Below, piece by piece: positions 23,497-35,380 of a stretch of DNA of 64,000 bases. The stretch spans positions 124,001-188,000 of the forward strand of contig MU839111.1 in assembly GCA_030685235.1 (NCBI GenBank), given 5' to 3'. Numbering within the stretch: position 1 is the stretch's first letter; every line of letters starts with the position of its first letter. This DNA comes from Copromyces sp. CBS 386.78. Taxonomy: Eukaryota; Ascomycota; Sordariomycetes; Sordariales; Sordariaceae. The notes below the pieces were generated by a model, which did no database searches, was not told where the DNA came from, and worked only from the letters and a program-made list of their open reading frames with translations. The position numbers were made by a program, and so were the translations under genes.

Positions 23497-26330
23497 TCCG
23501 AGTCTTTTCACGATGCTTCTTCATCCCTCACGTCTTCATCACGGCCCGGATATCCCTTCTACGAGACTGGGCGGTATGTATGTCAAACCAGTTGGTGGTA
23601 GTTGAAGTGACGAGGCGAGAGTTCGCGGATGCGGGGATCTTAGAGAAGGGGGGATGCGCGGAGTCACAGTAACAAACGTTATTACATTGCATGAAGACTT
23701 TTGGGGGAGGGAGAAGCCAAAGTGGTGGTCAAGTGAACAACAAAAAAAAAACGAAAAGGCCGGTAAACAATCAACCGAAGATCAAGCGGTCCTAGATAGC
23801 AGCCAAGGCGGTCGTTGAAGTGGTTGGAGCGTTGGAGTCGGGTTGGGACAGACAGATTGACCAACCAGAACGCCACACCTAAACTCTCAGAAGGCAAAAA
23901 TGCTACGTAATGAGGTAGCTTTTTTGTTTCCACACTGAAATAAAGTCTGAAGTCAAACGTTCCAGGCCACCGGTAGCTTGGTCGTTGTGTCGTCCTGATT
24001 CCGGCAATCAGAGCATCGTCCAAACTTCAAGTTTGTGAGAGAGGATGAACTCTTTCCAAATTCCCCGACGTCTTGAAGAACACCCCAAAATCTCCAAAAT
24101 TCCTGCCGAAAACAGCAAAATTGCAATTGCAACTGTAAAAGCGATTCGGAAAAGTCAAGCTTTCTCCAAGAAAAAAGCGTCATTGTTCTCTGCAAAGTGC
24201 TGCATTCCCCCCAACACACCGCCGTTCGGGGTCTTGGCGGCACACGGGGGCTCGCGGTCTCCCGAAGTTGAGGCTTTACGGGCCGTGAATGCCGTTGTCG
24301 TCCGCCGCCTTCCATTCACATCTCCGCCCGCGCAGGCGGAGTTCATCCGCACGTTTTGCCGAAGTTTTGGCGAAGTTTTGGCGAAGACGAGCCGGCGACT
24401 TGGCAAGAAAGATGTCGTCAATTCGGTGCGAAAGGTCGTGATGACGGGTGGTTGATGACCGATGACCGATGGGGTTGCTCTGCCCGGCGATACGATATTC
24501 GTTTCGGGACTCCCGTCCGACAGTCGTGGATTCGCCGTCATCTGCACCTTGTCAGGACTTGTTCGTTCTTTCTCTTCGTTACGGACACGATTGATTGTGA
24601 ATAGCCAACTCAGGCCTGCCAAACCGTTCTCATCCTCCTGGGTACTTGAACAGAACTGACACCTCCGTCATACGCATCGCATTCCATATCCAACCCATAA
24701 TCACTCGTCTCAAGGCACATCCTTCTCGAATTTCTATTTCCATTTCACACAGTTACATCCTTTGTCAGACTCGACATTGATGGACGGTCGTGCGACCCAG
24801 TCAGTGGTCAAGAGGCGACACATTACCTCAGACGCCAGAGGGTTAGGGGTAAAGATGGCCACGCTCCATCAGCTCAGCCCAGCGATCCTGTCACTGCCCC
24901 TTCAAGTGACTCGGTAACGCCACCGAGACCTGCGAGGCCACCGTCTCAATAACAGTAACATTCAGATTCAGTGACAAAGCACGAGTGTTGCTTTTGCTCG
25001 TATTGCTGCTGTGGTGATCATCCACCATCAAGATAACATCATCCCGTCGAACCACTGACAGGCAAGTAGCCATCTATTCCAAACCCTTTGCGCCCATACA
25101 ACGTTGACCGGGTCGGATCACTATCGTGGCACCGCACATCCAAAATGGCTGCGGGCCTGCAGCTATTCTGCCGCCATCCAGACGCCTTCCTCTTGAGCAA
25201 GAAAATGCCCCGCAGTGGTGATGTGGATAAAAGAGAACTACGCCTAGCTGTGCCTCGATTATACATGGCAAAAAAGGCTTCATCAAGGTGCACAAGATGT
25301 CTTGACAGCCTCAAGTCAAAAGTCACAAGCTGTGTCTTGCAGAGCCATTCCTTCCAGGCCGCGCAATCTGGAATCTGGTCTGGAACTCTCCCTTTTAGCC
25401 CCCTTTTTGTTGCGTCAAATCTCAGAAAAAAGACGTCAAAACATGCAATGGCAAATCTGTTTCAAAATTCGAAACAGTCCGTCGAATTCCCTAGAGCCAC
25501 GCAAGGCCACGCGGACAAGGGGTCATTGCATCTCCCTGACATCCTCTTTGTCCAATCATCTTTCATGGCTATGGTTGCTTGCTAAAACCGGACGAGGGCC
25601 ACTGGAGGCGTTCGAGGGATCGCCTGCGCATCCTTGAAGCATCCCACACCCCAGCTAATCTTTCCGTGTTCGAACGACTGGACACACGCGGCCTGCATTG
25701 AATTGACTGGTGAAGGGGCTTGCTTGTGTGGGCTTCGCATTGTCCGCTTCCTGACCACCCCCCTGTCCTCTTTTTTGCGGCTGGCTGCATTACGCCGGTT
25801 CCCTTTCCACACACCACACTTCCATCACAGGGTTCCCTTCCGCTCCAGCCCACCAGTCCATGTTTCTTTTTTTGTCAATTTGAACGCGCGAGAAACAATT
25901 GGACGCCATGGCGTTTGGATCCCGAGATTAGAATGCATGCGGCCTCCTTGATACGGGGATCGACCCTTGTTTGTTGTTGCGTGCGCTCCCCCTATCATCT
26001 GAGTGACAGAGGTCCAGACCGTTTACAGATGACCGGCCAAACTTTTGTTGTTGCTTCCTGACTTCGTATTAAAAGACGGCCTGCAAGATTCTGTTTTTCT
26101 CTCTTCCTTTGATATCTCGCTTCTTTTTCTGGTCATACCAACACACATTCGTTAAAACCATACGACTTCGATTCAAATAATCAAACTACGATTCCACCGG
26201 TCTTGTTCAACTATCAGACAGACATACATACAATCGCTATATCAGTCTAAAGAAGCCGAAAACAACAGTCAGCCAAGCTACTCGACACCACACAAACTCC
26301 ACCACCAAACAACCAAAACAAACAGCAAAA
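23497..26330. other. intergenic, 2.8 kb
   Basis: Divergent promoters of the MFS gene and the GPI-protein gene. An open frame with an ATG at 24045 (136 codons) shows no family features and contains a local GAAGTTTTGGC tandem repeat near 24360-24385. The last 280 bases are A/C/T-rich leader of the downstream gene, with ATTAAAAGA near 26069 as a possible TATA element. Confidence 0.5.
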
Positions 26331-26723
26331 ATGCAGTTCAAGACTCTCTTCATCTCCACCCTCGCCGGCCTCGCCGCTGCCCACGGCACCGAGGACCACT
26401 CCGTCCACAGCACCTCCGTGGCCGTCAGCGCCCCTATCTCTACCGCCCCCATCACTCTCTCCACCGGTACCGCTCCTCTTCCCACCGGCACTGGAGGTGT
26501 CATCTCCAGCAAGGCCGGTGGCATCTACTCCAACAGCACCTTGATCACCAAGCCCGCAGCGAGCACCGAAGAGGTCACTGTCACCTCCAATGCCGGTGCT
26601 GGTGCTTCGTCCACCGGTGCTGCCCCTTCGGCTAGCGGCAACACCAACGGCGCCTTGGATCGCAAGAGCGAGTTCGGCATGGTGGTTATTGGGTTGGTTG
26701 TCGCTGCTGGGTTTGCTATTTAA
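26331..26723 (+). CDS. small GPI-anchored Ser/Thr-rich cell-surface protein
   Basis: 130 aa, single exon, AAAATGCAG start after a long A/C-rich leader. The signal peptide covers residues 1 to about 17 (MQFKTLFISTLAGLAAA). A Ser/Thr/Ala/Gly-rich body follows with one N-glycosylation sequon (NST) and no Cys. The C-terminus has a small-residue region (SGNTNGA), a polar spacer with basic residues (DRKSEFG) and a terminal hydrophobic stretch (MVVIGLVVAAGFAI) ending at the stop. That is the full pattern for GPI attachment. It is probably a minor wall or plasma-membrane mannoprotein. The strong codon bias and long leader suggest high expression. The function cannot be told from sequence. Confidence 0.85.
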   Translation: MQFKTLFISTLAGLAAAHGTEDHSVHSTSVAVSAPISTAPITLSTGTAPLPTGTGGVISSKAGGIYSNSTLITKPAASTEEVTVTSNAGAGASSTGAAPSASGNTNGALDRKSEFGMVVIGLVVAAGFAI

Positions 26724-28478
26724 GCAATCTGCATGCATGACCATATAATGGGATGAAGGATATCATGGGTGGTAATTATCAATTTGGGTATACACACGAT
26801 AGGACGGACGGCTCTGGGTAGGAAAGGGTTGGCAGCGATGACACTCGGGTTAGTTGGGACTTGTGTTCCCATACATACCCTCGATGCATGATGACCAACT
26901 CGAATGACTACCTACCTGGATGGATGGACGATACGGGACGGACGGATGGACAATTGGGTGGGTGGTTTACATCGGGAATACTACTATACCGGTTTGGGAA
27001 CCAAAAGGCGTTTTATCACTTCACTTCTTGGGCATCATTCATGGGATGGATGGACTTCTTCTTCTCTTCACCTACGGCATGAGTTCGTCATTGGCTCGGT
27101 TTACACACACTTTCTTCTGCTTCATCATGATCTGCATATACAGTTAGACCACACTTGAATCTTAATGGGGCTTGCCGTTGGCGGCCCGGTTTTTGGGACA
27201 ATCTTCCATTTTCTGAACGTATTTCTCCATGCCTTCGTTTTCCCTGCCTCTGATGCTTTCTTACTACGCATGTTTTCTAATTTCCGATTTCAATTTGTGC
27301 CGGCCCAGGTACTCGGTCACGATGGTGTAACAAACCTGGTCCAGCTCCCGAGTTTAGATCTGGTCACACTAGCTCCGAACAGGTCTCGCAAGCACACCTA
27401 TGCGCCAGAAGGTAAGCGCGCTGTGATGTGATGTGGCGTTTTGTTCAGCCTCAGATTGCCCCGAACGCCCGAAAAGTGCCGGATATTGGACTTCACATAT
27501 CAAAAACAGGAGAACTGCTGATTGACAGTAATGCTTGCGCCTCCTTTTCCCTACCTATAGGAGCATACAGAGCGAGAATTGTCCCATGACAAGTCAGCCC
27601 GAGGGCTACACTATTCAGGAGACAGACGCACGAGTTTAGGGGATCATCTTCAATGGGGACATCTCCTTTGTTCGTTCACATGTACCTAGGTACTGATTGT
27701 GTCAAAGCATACTGTTTAATAAGTCAGTTATCCATATCTAGTTCAATTTCATCTTCCCCATAAGGGCGTATGATTGACCTGCTGGCGCCTGCAATACCGA
27801 AAGCCTTTTTCGGGATCGCAAGGTAAAGTGTCGCATACGTTGCCGCTATCATGGAGGTCGCTTGAATGCTTGTTTTTATTGTTCTTTCGGCAGGTCGTCT
27901 CAAAGAAAGACGGACCCAGTGGTCTGATCCCATCGGCAAGCTAAAAGGTGTTGTTCTCGAGCCCGCAAAGTGCCCCGAGCCGCGCGAGACACGACGTCCC
28001 TTCTCAAGCGCTTGAGACAAGTTGTAGGATCAAGATTGAAAGAGCAAGCGCTCTGATATGTAAGAATAACCGCGATAGGTAACAGGGATGAAAATCAGAC
28101 GAAAAACGAAGGAAAAAAAAAAGCGATACTTGAAGGACAGTAGTGGCTTGTTTACTCCAAGCATTTGCTTCACATGATGCCGCCGTCGTGGACCCCCCAG
28201 ATGGTGTGAAGGATGCTGGGTTGTACTCGGCCAGGAAGAGGCGAGAGCGACGCATTTCTGCCAAGATAGCAACGAGACTGGACAAATAAATGCACGGTTC
28301 CAAAAAAGACTTGGATCTGAAGTTAAATGCGCAACTACTGAAAATCCGTGATGACTGAGGAGTGTCCCCAACACAATGCATCGTCTGGTGGTGTCCCCGC
28401 TGGAAGGTGCTTGGATGCTTATTCGAGTGGGGGTTATAAGTACTGGATCTGGCCAATCCAGTCATGAAACAACCTCAC
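26724..28478. other. intergenic, 1.75 kb
   Basis: Holds the GPI-protein 3' region, with repeated GGATGGATGGACG-like motifs near 26915-26950. A minus-strand open frame near 27724-28010 is discussed as a finding. No other feature was recognised. Confidence 0.5.
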
Positions 28479-28564
28479 GGTTGTGTAGTGTAGCGGTTAT
28501 CACTCCGGATTCTGAATTCCATCAGAACTTTCCGGCAACCCCGGTTCGATTCCGGGCACGACCT
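28479..28564 (+). tRNA. tRNA-Gln(CTG) with a 14-nt intron
   Basis: The acceptor stem pairs GGTTGTG with CACGACC. The D arm is GTG..CAC around TAGCGGTTAT, and the anticodon stem is CCGGA/TCCGG. The loop starts TT-CTG-A, giving anticodon CTG at 28512-28514. The T arm is CCCGG-TTCGATT-CCGGG, and the discriminator is T. The intron at 28516-28529 contains TCAGAA, which pairs perfectly with the anticodon region TTCTGA, the usual splicing-substrate fold. The D arm and anticodon region closely resemble other ascomycete tRNA-Gln genes. Confidence 0.93.
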
Positions 28565-28568
28565 CATC

Positions 28569-28582
28569 TTTTGCAGTTTTTT
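28569..28582 (+). terminator. RNA polymerase III T-tracts
   Basis: T4 at 28569-28572 and T6 at 28577-28582, directly after tRNA-Gln. Confidence 0.65.
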
Positions 28583-31568
28583 GCTTTTTGCTTTTACTCC
28601 TCGCCCCTTTTCTCTCCTTTTCCTTCCCTTCTCTTTTTTTCTGTTGAGTACCTCCGCGGTAAACTAGTTATCGTGCACTCGGAGTCTTGTCCGCTCTCTT
28701 TTATCTTCTGTACTTCATACTGTTTGTTGTTCGCTGGTTCTAATATTCAAGTCGCTATTCTTAAATCGAGAGACAACTCGACTTGAATATTGAGCACAAA
28801 GGACTTTAGCCAAACCAAATCTCGAATACCTTGTCGGCCTTCTCGGTTGATCACATCCCAAACCGGAGCAGGGAGGCGATGTTGTGAAGCTACCCAAGAT
28901 CCGATCAAGCGTACCTGCAGGAACAGGAAGGGCCAAGATCACATTTTGAACGGATCACTAGAGCCGAACGGTCAGGTGCCATGGTAGTCGTCGATCTCCC
29001 GCCTGAAGTTTCCACCACGGGAGGCAGAGGCAGATTTGGAGATGGTGCCACTTGAGACGACCCGTCTAAAAGCATTTGGTTATTAGAAGCGATTGTCAGC
29101 ACGAGAGCGGTGATATGGGAATCTTTTACGTCCAAGAGATAACCCAAGAGTGATAGAAGCGTGCAATGGCTTCACCACGCCGCCGACGATGCTGCCGCGG
29201 CGGTCGGTTTACCGGTTGGACTGTGCAGTTTACCCCTCAATGAGCACGTCCAACATCATTTCAAGGCGGCGGCGCGCGCGCGTGTGATTCAGCGGGAAGA
29301 GAGATACGTAGCCCGATAAGCGACCATCGCTTGCATGGATCCATCACAGTTCGCCTCCAACAAGGATTGACCAGGAGAGCCACGAGGTCGAGGACAGTAG
29401 ACTATCCAGCTAACGCGCACTGGTTTTGTCGCTCGCGGAGTACATGTTAAAAAGTTACTATAACGGGAATGAAGAAAGGTGATGATGAGCGCTTAGGTGG
29501 CTAAGATGATTGCCGGTGTTGTTGCGCGTATCGATCACACAGAACGCTTGTGACGTTGGTTTCTTTTTTTCCATCATTGAGCCGCACAACGGTTTGCATA
29601 GGTAGACGCAGGTTCAATGTCCATCGATCTGGAAGAACGAGACAGGAGCGACAGCCTGTTCAGGACTTCAAGTCGCACTTAGCGGCATAGAAGAGATCTC
29701 GAACTTTTCCTTAGGTGACATAGTCTCACCTTCTTGTCCATGGGTATCAAAGAGACTTGTTTCGTGTGTATCGTTCGGGAAATTGCAGGGTCATCGACTG
29801 ACAGGATCTCGGCGTGCGGCTCACTTCAGTAGCACACCCTGGCTCGGAGCCTGGATTTATCGGTACCGCCGGCTGAAATCTGGTCACATAGGTAGACAAG
29901 AGTCTATCCCGCGATGCATGCATTATTGAGATTATGCAGTTGGCAGACAAGAATCGATGTTGGCCGCGCCAACAGCAGCGCAGATGGAATGTGAAGTTGC
30001 CGTGCCCCAGCTTGGAGACGTAGAAAGAAGGATCACGTGCTTGGTCAGTGGTGCCAAGCCAATGAGCGTGTGCAGTTCCAGGTGTTATGCAGAGCTAGTG
30101 ATCTGCTAGTGCTGAGCAATCAACTACTAAAGGTGACCCAATGGGCCACTAATAAGCTGTAAACTTGGTGTTCTCAGCAGAAATGCCCCTGTCTTTTAGA
30201 CGCTCTGTTAAGAGTATAGAGTCTACCAGTGAAGAATCCGCAGACCGGGGACAGGGGCATACCGTGCTCCTCTTCCTCCAGGCCGTTTCCCGACTTCAGA
30301 TCAAAGTTGTTGCACTTTGCCAAGGTTCAGCATGGGCGATGGCTTAGCTCAGCGGTATTGTTGACACGCAGTCATTCCATTACTCTGAAGATTCCCTTCC
30401 TCTGACTGTTTGCCTGCCATGATCAAGAGGCGGGACTTGGGTTTGGCCTTTGCGCTTGAGGTGGCTCGGGTGGACATTTTCTTATATCCGGCGTTGAAGA
30501 GACCGACTTATGATTGTGACAGACATGAACTTTCCGTTGGTGTGGTCGCGCAACAGCGCCCAGCGAAAGGGCCATTCACTTGCTGTTACGAAATCAGACC
30601 GAAGCAGCCCACCCTTCTGGACTTCAGAAGAGCTCTTGACCTTCCCCGCCAATCCACGTCCGCTTTGTCCTTCCGCCCTGCTTCCCCCACCACCGCTGTT
30701 GATCCCTTTTCATATCGATCGCAGTCCTTCTTCCCCTACCCTGTCGGCTTTTCTTTAATACCATCAGGGCTAGGACTTTTAGCCTTGATACCTTCCTTGT
30801 CTTCTGGGTTGAGAACCGCATCGTTGTGTGCCTCAATCACCCCGCCATCGACGAGATCCGGTCGAAGCTTACCTTACTTAGCACCAATACACAGCAGTAC
30901 CTACTTCTGCATTTTAGCGACGCCCCATTCACACAACCCCCCAATCCAACCAGACGACCTTGAGAGTCCGACCGAGCACGATTTCGAAATCCAATCGCGA
31001 TTCGTAAGCGACACAAGGAACTGAGGACTTGGATGCACTCGTTGCGCGTTGTTCTCCTATTCTTCACGATATTCGCCCTTCACCTTACATAGGTAAATTA
31101 CAGACCGAATACACGGTCTTACGGTCTGACGGTCTAGCCCGCCCACCTCTGGAGTGTTCAGCAGGCAATTAACAGCCCGAAGCGGCGACGGAACCCCAGA
31201 CGGAGTGCTACTGGACACCTCCCCGTACCTCCACGCGAAAGACACTCGGGCCTGTCCTGTCGATGCAGCGGGACCGGGACTCTCACTGGCATTGCTTTGC
31301 TGGACTGATCCAGTCGGACGAGCACTCGTCATTCTGATTCGCCCAATTGGCGTGCAAACACCCCCGACCGCAGAGCGTCCCCCTAGCCTCCTGCCGCTCC
31401 CGCTGGCCGCACGCACCGCACCAGGCATCTCCCGCCGCCCGCCGCACCCTCCTCTCACCACCGCCAAAAAGTTGTTTCCACATCCCCAACACCTCTCTCC
31501 GACAAGAAGGTGCAACAACACTGCGAGACCAGTGACCCTCACTGGGACCCCAATCGCAGGCAGTCAGC
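28583..31568. other. intergenic, 3.0 kb
   Basis: Upstream region of the ataxin-2 gene. Open frames near 30410-31024 and 31154-31678 lack ATG starts or homology-like features. An alternating CG/GC stretch lies at about 29267-29284. The last 250 bases before 31569 are C-rich, consistent with a long 5' untranslated region. Confidence 0.5.
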
Positions 31569-34500
31569 ATGGAGAACCGACCGGCTTCCGCGAAGCCCGC
31601 GACCACCACAGCCTCGACCCCTTCGCAGTCGTCGACGCCCGACGTCAAGTCGTCCCCCGCGACCCGTCCGCTTTATAGCAGCAAGCTCGGGGACCAGCAA
31701 AGGGCGAGAACATCAGACGCAGTGCCGGCCACTTCGACCAGCCAGCAGAACAGGTGAGACACCATTCTGTACCCTTCCTGCCCCTTCAATCACCCTCTTT
31801 GCCCTTCCGCCTTGCCCGTCGCTCCCCAAGCCTTACGGCAGCCGCACACCGATGCAACAACAAAGCCACACCTTGTACCCGAACCCCCCGTCATCACGCC
31901 TACCCATCCTCCCATCCTGTCAGACCCCTTAGACCTTAGGTTGGATCCACCTCCAGATCGACTCCCATTGTCGTCGCGGAATCATCTTTCTTCGCTTCCC
32001 TTCCTCCCATTGCCATGCTCTTGCCCGCTTGACGGACACACCCCTTCGGCGCCGTAACTCCAGACTGACATCCGCACAGACAGTCTGCCCCTCCTGTCCA
32101 GCAAAAGGCCTGGACTTCGGCCAAGAACCCCATCACCGGCCAGTCCGCCAGACCGCAGAACAACTTCAGCTCACAGGATAAGAAATCCGCCATCAGCTCC
32201 CTTCGCGAGGTTCGTTGATGCGCTTGTTTGCTTGTTGCTTTCTTCCCCTTTTTTCGAGATCCAGGACATCCATGACATAGCTTCTTGGCGAACCCTTCTA
32301 CTCCCCTAGCCCAAGGCTGCTCCACCATGGCCGCCGTCCACGACAGCGAATGTCACTTGCGCCATCCGCCTCTTGCTACATGGACTGGGACTCCCCGCCA
32401 GTCTTCTATTGGTCGCCTCTGTACACAGTCTGACGCTTACTCAATTCATCTCCAGGGCCAACGAGTACGCATTATCCTCGCCAACGGCTCCGAGTTCGAG
32501 GGTACTTATGCCAACACCCAAGACCCCAACACCTGCCGCCTGACTACGGTAACGCAGAAGAAGCTGCCCAACTCGGCCGAAATGAACGGAGCTTCTAGAA
32601 AGGAGCAAGGAACCATGACGTTCCAGAAGAAGGAGATCGTGGACGCGCGTCCTCTCCTGATGAACAACCTTGGCAAATCCGATGGCAAGCCTACCAACGG
32701 TATGGACAAAACGCCTGCGTTATCTCGCTTGTTCATTCATTGCTAACATGACTATCCTACAGGCAACCGCTCGTCTTTCCGTACTGATGCCGCCATCTCC
32801 AACTCTCGCTTCCAAGAGCGGGCTCTGCAACGCTGGGTGCCCGATTCTTCAGATGGGCTTGATGATAGCTTGGAGAAGACCAACACTTCTGGTCAATGGG
32901 ACCAGTTCGCTGCGAATGAGCGTCTCTTCGGTCTCAGGACTGACTACGACGAAAACATTTATACCACGACGATCGACAAGAGCCACCCTCAGTACAAGGA
33001 GCGCTTGGCCGCTGCGGAGCGCAAGGCCCGTGAGATTGAGCGCAGTGCTCCCGTCACCGCACACGTGGCTGAGGAGCGTGTCATGGACTTCCAGGGTGGA
33101 GATGATCGTGACGAGGAAGACAAGTAAGTCACAGGCGTCATGAGACTTGGGTACTAGGGCCGGCTAACGAATACAAACAGATACAGTGGTGTTCGGAGAC
33201 AAGACTTCCCTCCCCTGTCTGGCGGCCGGGAGAATAAATACACGCCTCCTGCCCGGCGTGCTCCTGCTGCGCACTCTACCGTCAAGGGTGCTCCTGTAGA
33301 TCCGGCTATCATCTCGTCTCAGTTGAAGGCACCCCCGCAGAAGCAACCTGCGCAGACTGTGGCTGATGTCAAGAGCTCCGTCCAATCGACCAAGACATCG
33401 CCCGCACCTACCAGCACCCCCGCGGACTCAAAGGTCGACTCTAAGCCCGATGTGAAGACAGCTGAAGTCAAGGCTGTTGACGCAAAGGCTACCGACAAGA
33501 GCGCGGCTCCGGCTCAGGCCGCGGTTAGTAATACAGCGATTGCACCAACCCTTAACAGCAAGCAGCAGGGAATTGAGCAAAGACTTCTAACCTCGTTCAA
33601 GGAATTCGCGAACGCTCAACGCGGCAGTGCCTTGTCTGCCCAGAGGGCCAAGAACAAGGCAGACAAGGAGGTCAGGCTGAACGACCTCAGAAAGTTCTAT
33701 CACGAATTCAAGCTCTCAACCCCGGTGCCATCTGACCTCATTTCTATCATTGCCAAGGACCCAGCAAAGCAGAAGGAGATCCAGGAGAAGGCGTTGAAGA
33801 ACGCCCAGGAAATGGCCAGGATCAAGGCTGAGCAGGCTGCTCTCAAGGCGAAGGAGGCCAATGCCGCCAAGGAGGGTGCGAGCAAGACCACTACCGAGCA
33901 ACCTAGCTCGGCAACTACTACCACGGCTGATACCCGTACCGCGTCGCGCCCGACTGCCCCTCAGCACTCTAGTTCAGCTGGCGGCGTTCCGAGCCGTCAC
34001 CAGGGCCAGCGCAACTCTTACCAGCATCCTCAAGCGGCTTATCACCAGCCATACACGCGCGGAAACCGCCCGCCTCCCCACATGTCCCAGAACCAGCAGA
34101 CGGGCAACCTGTCTCAGCGCCTCCGAAATGTTGAGCAGCACAAGATGCAGCATCCCCATATGGGCCAGCATCCTCAGGGTCCTGATATGCGTCTCGCCCC
34201 CACCGGCCCTGCCAACAATGGAGACCCTTCCTTTGCTCGTCGCACCAGTGGTGTCCCCCCGCCCACTAAGCAGTTCAATCCTCTGATCCATGAGTTCAGA
34301 CCTGGCGCTACCCCCTTTGCCCCTGCCTTCAGCCCTGCGGGACCGAGCCAGGCTTCGAGCCCCCGCGCGTCGGTCAACAACGTTGTCGTCGAGCCTGTGG
34401 GCGCGTCAACTCTTCCTCCTGGAAAGCTCATCAGACGTAAGACCAAGGACGTGGACCCCAAGAAGTGCAATATCTTGGCTTTCTTGGAAAAGGAAGAGAA

Positions 34501-35380
34501 GCCAACCATGCAGTCTCACGCTACGAGATGGGAGGAGAATGGTGCCCTTCGTCCAGCCTACGAGACCCCGCCCACTTGGCGCCAGTCGGATCCTCAGAAC
34601 GAAAAGCCTGACTCTACGATGAACATGACTTACACTGAGTACCTGGAGAGACACCCGGTTCCGAGCACTGTCAGTGCCACGCCCAACCCGTCTCACGCCC
34701 TTCCTCAATTCCACCATCAGCACCAGTTGCCCATCCACATGCAGCATGGCGCGCAGAATCTTGCCCCGAGGCAGTCGCCTCACATGCCGCCTATGCCGAT
34801 GCAGCCAGGCCAGCATGGACATGCGCCTCATGTTCCCTTCACGGCTCCTGATGATCATCGCATGATGCACACGAACTCCCAACAGTCGTTCGCGTCGCCT
34901 AGAATGGGACATGCGGCCATGGTCTATCCCCAGGGCACTCCTGGTCAGTTCCAGTACAGTCAGCCTATGATGCAGCCGTACATGCCTGGCGGTGCGCCTC
35001 AGATGGGACCGTTCCGCAGCTTCTCGAACAATCCGCAGTTCATGCCCCAGCAGCAACACCACATGGGGGGTCCCGTTATGATGCAGCCGCAGTTCATCCC
35101 GGGACCAAATGGCGCTTTGATGGCAGCCGGTCCTCAGGTCCAGATGTATCCTGGACATCCCCAGTTCATCCCAGCTGGCGGTGTACCCCCTCAACCCATG
35201 AACGGGACCAATGGGTATCCTAGCCCAGGCCGCCCAGCGGCACCCATGATGGTGCACCAGGGCTCGCAGCAAGGACAGCCGGGTGTCTATGGAATGAGCC
35301 CTGCTGTTCAGTACCAGCAACCTGCTTTTGTGCCTCAGCAGCAGCCTCAGGGCAAATTCGCTAACCAGCGAGCTCAATGA
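31569..35380 (+). CDS. pbp1: ataxin-2 / Pbp1 homologue, 5 exons
   Basis: Model: join(31569..31753, 32080..32209, 32456..32699, 32763..33123, 33181..35380), 1039 aa. Donors are GTGAGA, GTTCGT, GTATGG and GTAAGT, and all joins keep frame. Ataxin-2 proteins bind RNA and poly(A)-binding protein, sit in stress granules and act on mRNA translation and stability. The LSm domain begins at about residue 106 with GQRVRIILANGSEFEGTY. LsmAD follows at about 200-275 (DQFAANERLFGLRTDYDE, then YTTTIDKSHPQY). A PAM2-like motif for the PABP MLLE domain is FNPLIHEFRPGATPF near residue 671. The C-terminal 300 residues are Gln/Met/Pro/His-rich and disordered, as is typical for condensate-forming proteins. Introns 1 and 3-4 flank well-supported coding. 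Intron 2 (246 nt) is long and could hide a small exon. Cytoplasmic role inferred from family. Confidence 0.9.

Noticed and set aside
24045..24455. 136-codon frame with a real ATG
   Set aside because: No motif, no signal or domain, and an irregular composition with a small internal tandem repeat. It looks like chance.
30410..31678. Open frames upstream of the ataxin-2 gene
   Set aside because: They start with TTG or GTG and lack protein-like features. They are probably 5' untranslated or intergenic sequence.
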